From: DTCV01 sp964641155
Lineage (GTDB): Archaea > Thermoproteota > Thermoprotei_A > Sulfolobales > NBVN01
Length of the DNA stretch: 64,000 bases
Assembly: GCA_964641155.1 (NCBI GenBank)
Contig: CAZXJO010000005.1
Coordinates: 62,001-126,000 of the forward strand
Direction of reading: 5' to 3'
In this document: positions 61,302 to 64,000 of the stretch, piece by piece
Position numbering within the stretch: the first letter of the stretch is position 1
Layout: each line of letters opens with the position of its first letter
Translations under genes and position numbers: made by a program
Notes under the pieces: model-generated
The model's input: only the letters and a program-made list of their open reading frames with translations
What the model was told of the DNA's origin: nothing
Database searches by the model: none

Positions 61302-62323
61302 GTGGATGGAGTTACGCTAAGGCAGGAGTTGACCTGGAACTACATGGGAGGCTCCATAGAATAGCGTTGGAGTCTGCATCAAGGGTGAATGATGTGGTGA
61401 GCCGTAGGTTGGGTGTGGGGTTCGGTGGCCTTGGAGGTTATTCATCGTGGATTGCCGTAAATAACCTGAGACTATCTGTACATATAGATGGGGTTGGTAC
61501 CAAATCGTTAATTGCCGACCGTTTGAGGAGGTATAAGGTTATTGGGTGGGATGCCGTCATAATCAACGTCAACGACGTCGTATGTGATGGTATAAGGCCC
61601 GTGGCCCTCGTAGACTACATCGCTATGAGCGAGCCTAACGAGGTGGCGTTCAAGGAAATCATGGAGGGTATTGAGGAAGCGGCTATGGCTAACGAGCTGT
61701 TAGTCCTGGGAGGTGAGTCAGCCATACTCACCGACCTCATCAAAGGTTTAGATGTGGTATGCGTTGTTCTAGGGATAAAGGAATTCAATGACTCATTAAA
61801 GGCGCGTAAGAACGACTTAGTCGTCGGCTTGGAGAGTAACGGCATACATGCAAATGGCTACAGCCTGGTGAGGAAGGTTATAGAGACAACCGTGGGCTAT
61901 GACGCTGTCTTCGATGACGTGAAAATAGGTGATGAACTGCTGAAGCCGGTCGCAAATTACGGCCCCCTCATACTGGAGTCGCTGAGTAAGGACTTAATAT
62001 CAGCTGCAGCACACATAACGGGAGGGGCCTTCAAGAAGGTTAAGAGGATCGTAGGACCGGACTTGAATTTAGTTGTTAAAATGCCTAAACCCCCTAAAAT
62101 ATTTGAGATATTGATGGAGTTAGGTAATATAAGCACTTATGAGATGTACAGGGTTTTTAACATGGGTGTGGGTATGGTAGTCACTTTACCCGAAGACAAG
62201 TTAAACGAGTTCGAATCCGTCGCAAATAAGCACGGAATCAACACGGTGGAGTTGGGCTATGTGTGTGAGGGTGAGGGAAAGATTATTTTAAACACGTACT
62301 ACGGTGATTTGATTGAGTTCTGA
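61298..62323 (+). CDS. purM: AIR synthetase
   Basis: Cyclises FGAM to AIR. About 341 residues: HIDGVGTKSLIA, the metal/ATP-binding MVNDV-like NVNDVVCDG, and AHITGGAF. The ATG at 61298 is set by GGGGGAG just upstream; an in-frame TTG at 61292 is less likely. Confidence 0.95.
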   Translation: MSGWSYAKAGVDLELHGRLHRIALESASRVNDVVSRRLGVGFGGLGGYSSWIAVNNLRLSVHIDGVGTKSLIADRLRRYKVIGWDAVIINVNDVVCDGIRPVALVDYIAMSEPNEVAFKEIMEGIEEAAMANELLVLGGESAILTDLIKGLDVVCVVLGIKEFNDSLKARKNDLVVGLESNGIHANGYSLVRKVIETTVGYDAVFDDVKIGDELLKPVANYGPLILESLSKDLISAAAHITGGAFKKVKRIVGPDLNLVVKMPKPPKIFEILMELGNISTYEMYRVFNMGVGMVVTLPEDKLNEFESVANKHGINTVELGYVCEGEGKIILNTYYGDLIEF

Positions 62324-63410
62324 GTTCAGTGAACTACTTCGCGGATACGACTCAGGGAGGGTAAGTATAGGTGCTATAGCCAGTCACTCAGCCCTAGATG
62401 TCTTCGACGGCGCTAAGGATGAGGGATTTACCACAGTAGCTATCTGCGAGAGGGGGAGGGAATTACCTTACATAAGGTTTAAGGCCGTAGTTGATGAGGT
62501 TTTAATGCTTGACAAGTTCTCCGAGATAGTTAATGAGGAAGTCGTCAGAACTCTAAGGAAGTTGAACACAATCTTAATCCCGAACAGGAGCTTCTCAGTC
62601 TACGTAGGATATGAGAACATAGAACATATGCTACCTGTACCGGTGTTCGGTAATAGGTACCTACTTAAGTGGGAGGAGAGGGTGGGTAGTCACAGTTATT
62701 ATCGACTACTCGACGCTGCAGGTATTAGGAGGCCTAAGGTGTTCGCGAGTTTTGACGAAGTTGACAGACCGGTGATGGTTAAGTTGCCTGAGGCAGCTAG
62801 GAGGTTTGAGAGAGGCTTCTTCATCGCTCATGATAGGGAGGATTGCTACAGGAAAGCTAGGGAGTTGATTAACGCTGGCATAATCAACGATAAATTGTTG
62901 AGCGAGGCATCCATTGAGGAATTAGTTATCGGGGCCCACTTCAACGTCAATTACTTCAGAAGCATCGCACGAAATGATGTTGAATTATTAAGCATTGACA
63001 GGAGGATTCAGAGCAACTTAGATGGATTGATTAGAATTCCTGCCAAAGAGCAGCTCTCAATAGACGTACCAGTTAGGTACATTGAGGTGGGTCACGAACC
63101 AGCAACAATAAGGGAGAGTCTGCTAAATAAGTTGTTCGCGATTGGTGACTCATTCGTTAACGCTGCGGATAAGTTGGTCCCTCCAGGCATTCTAGGTCCT
63201 TTCACCCTGCAGCTAATGGTCACACCGGACCTTGACGTGGTCGTCTACGACGTTGCGTTTAGGATAGGTGGTGGTACGAACGTGTATATGGGTGTTGGGA
63301 GTCAGTACAGCAAGCTCTACTTCAGGAAGCCGGTCAGCATCGGGAGGAGGGTGGCTATGGAGATCAGGTGGTGCATTGATAGTGGTTGCCTCGATAAGGT
63401 GGTAACTTGA
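62313..63410 (+). CDS. purP: FAICAR synthetase PurP (formate-dependent)
   Basis: Archaeal ATP-grasp enzyme that formylates AICAR with formate and ATP. 365 residues: IASHSALDVFDGAKDEGF, ERVGSHSYYRLLDAAGI, VIGAHFNVNYF and FRIGGGTNVYMG. TTG start with GGTG six bases upstream, overlapping purM by 11 bases. The IMP cyclohydrolase (PurO or PurH) is not in this window. Confidence 0.95.
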   Translation: MSSEFSELLRGYDSGRVSIGAIASHSALDVFDGAKDEGFTTVAICERGRELPYIRFKAVVDEVLMLDKFSEIVNEEVVRTLRKLNTILIPNRSFSVYVGYENIEHMLPVPVFGNRYLLKWEERVGSHSYYRLLDAAGIRRPKVFASFDEVDRPVMVKLPEAARRFERGFFIAHDREDCYRKARELINAGIINDKLLSEASIEELVIGAHFNVNYFRSIARNDVELLSIDRRIQSNLDGLIRIPAKEQLSIDVPVRYIEVGHEPATIRESLLNKLFAIGDSFVNAADKLVPPGILGPFTLQLMVTPDLDVVVYDVAFRIGGGTNVYMGVGSQYSKLYFRKPVSIGRRVAMEIRWCIDSGCLDKVVT

Positions 63411-64000
63411 GCGTATGCCCACTGGAATTTAGGTACGGATCTGAGGAAATGAGGAAGATCTTCAGCAGGGACAATATGGTTAGGAAGATGGTGGAGGTGG
63501 AGTTAGCACTTGTTAAAGCCCTTGAGGAAGTGGGCTTAATTCCTGAAGGGTATCACAACATGTTAGGTGAATGCGTACACCACGTAAGTGCTGAAGCCAT
63601 AGATAGATATGAGAAGTTAGTTGGCCACGATGTGGTAGCTTTCATATCGGTCATTAACGAACTATGTGGTGAGGCGAGTAGGTACGTCCATTACGGCGCG
63701 ACGAGTAATGACGTAATAGATACCGTCTGGGCACTAATGATGAAGGACGCGATAGCCCTGGTGAAGGAGAAGTTAATCAACGTGATTAAATTGCTCATAG
63801 ATTTATCCCTGAAGTACAGCGACACACTAATGGTTGGGAGAACTCACGGACAGCATGCACTGCCGATAACCCTGGGATTCAAACTAGCCAACTACGTTTA
63901 CGAGTTCTCCAACAGCCTCAGTAGGTTACAGGAAGCTGAGGCCAGAGTTGTTAAAGGCAAGATGGCCGGTGCCGTTGGGACTATGGCCGGTTGGAGGGGG
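63407..64000 (+). CDS. purB: Adenylosuccinate lyase (cut by window end)
   Basis: Splits SAICAR and adenylosuccinate. The frame runs open to the right edge for 198 codons. HYGATSNDVIDT and GRTHGQHALPITLGFK are diagnostic of the fumarase/aspartase superfamily PurB branch. The start is TTG at 63407 overlapping the purP stop, with GGTGG four bases upstream. The catalytic Ser loop lies beyond the window. Confidence 0.95.
   Translation, partial: MSVCPLEFRYGSEEMRKIFSRDNMVRKMVEVELALVKALEEVGLIPEGYHNMLGECVHHVSAEAIDRYEKLVGHDVVAFISVINELCGEASRYVHYGATSNDVIDTVWALMMKDAIALVKEKLINVIKLLIDLSLKYSDTLMVGRTHGQHALPITLGFKLANYVYEFSNSLSRLQEAEARVVKGKMAGAVGTMAGWRG

Noticed and set aside
1..64000. CRISPR arrays, rRNA genes, insertion sequences, prophage
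   Set aside because: No regularly spaced repeats, no rRNA signature, and no transposase, integrase or phage structural gene was seen on either strand.

Overview
The window comes from an archaeon of the phylum Thermoproteota (crenarchaeal grade), probably thermophilic and probably known from a metagenome assembly. The evidence is a cdvA-cdvB-cdvC (ESCRT-type) division locus, archaeal and eukaryote-type ribosomal proteins (L14e, L18e, L19e, L24e, L32e, L34e, S4e, S28e), RNA polymerase subunits D and N, aIF5B and aRF1, a bulge-helix-bulge intron in cbf5, a mevalonate-derived isoprenoid operon, and a protein disulfide oxidoreductase. A 10-base N run inside infB is a scaffold join. Finer placement is not possible from the sequence alone. 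Genes are tightly packed, often overlap by 1-20 bases, and often start with GTG or TTG behind a GGTG-type Shine-Dalgarno.

Layout. 1-5.1 kb: ndk, rpl24e, rps28e, infB, prf1 and a small unknown gene, with two gene-free stretches that may hold small RNAs. 5.2-16.2 kb, minus strand: gltX, an unknown Cys-rich gene, prenyl synthase, type II IPP isomerase, isopentenyl phosphate kinase, a degenerate GHMP-kinase-like gene, MEMO, then rpsB-rpoN-rpsI-rplM-rpl18e-rpoD-rps11-rps4-rps13. 16.3-19.2 kb, plus strand: a sulfur-trafficking/Fe-S island (DsrE-like, TusA-like, cysteine desulfurase, IscU-like, Cys-containing HTH regulator) with a perfect palindrome over its promoter; it sits between rps13 and cbf5, which are often neighbours in archaea. 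19.2-32.5 kb, minus strand: tRNA-Ser(UGA), intron-containing cbf5, then the spc/S10-type supercluster from rpl14e through secY to rpl22. 32.7-34.6 kb: rtcB and an unknown partner, inserted between rpl22 and rps19. 34.6-39.2 kb: rps19 and a SPOUT methyltransferase on minus, diverging from rpl3-rpl4-rpl23-rpl2 on plus; the divergent spacer holds a C/D-box sRNA candidate and a 33-residue S25e-like micro-ORF. 39.2-46.3 kb: DUF357-nucleotidyltransferase fusion, diphthine synthase, an unknown gene, gatCAB, a PPP phosphatase and a disulfide oxidoreductase. 46.3-51.8 kb, minus strand: B12-dependent ribonucleotide reductase and cdvCBA. 52.1-64 kb, plus strand: a nearly continuous purine operon, purC-S-Q-L-F-(F-like)-D-T-M-P-B, with purB cut by the window end.

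How the genes work together. Most of the window is housekeeping: translation, transcription, secretion, lipid precursors, division and purines. PurT with PurP implies that both purine formylation steps can use formate and ATP directly. Two tandem PurF homologs occur; the second has lost its glutaminase catalytic residues. GatCAB beside an archaeal GluRS implies indirect amide aminoacylation, most likely of tRNA-Asn. I found no phage, CRISPR, rRNA, intein or complete insertion sequence. The features most worth follow-up are the cbf5 intron, the C/D sRNA, the degenerate GHMP kinase, the inactive PurF paralog, the palindromic operator of the Fe-S island, and the rearranged ribosomal cluster.
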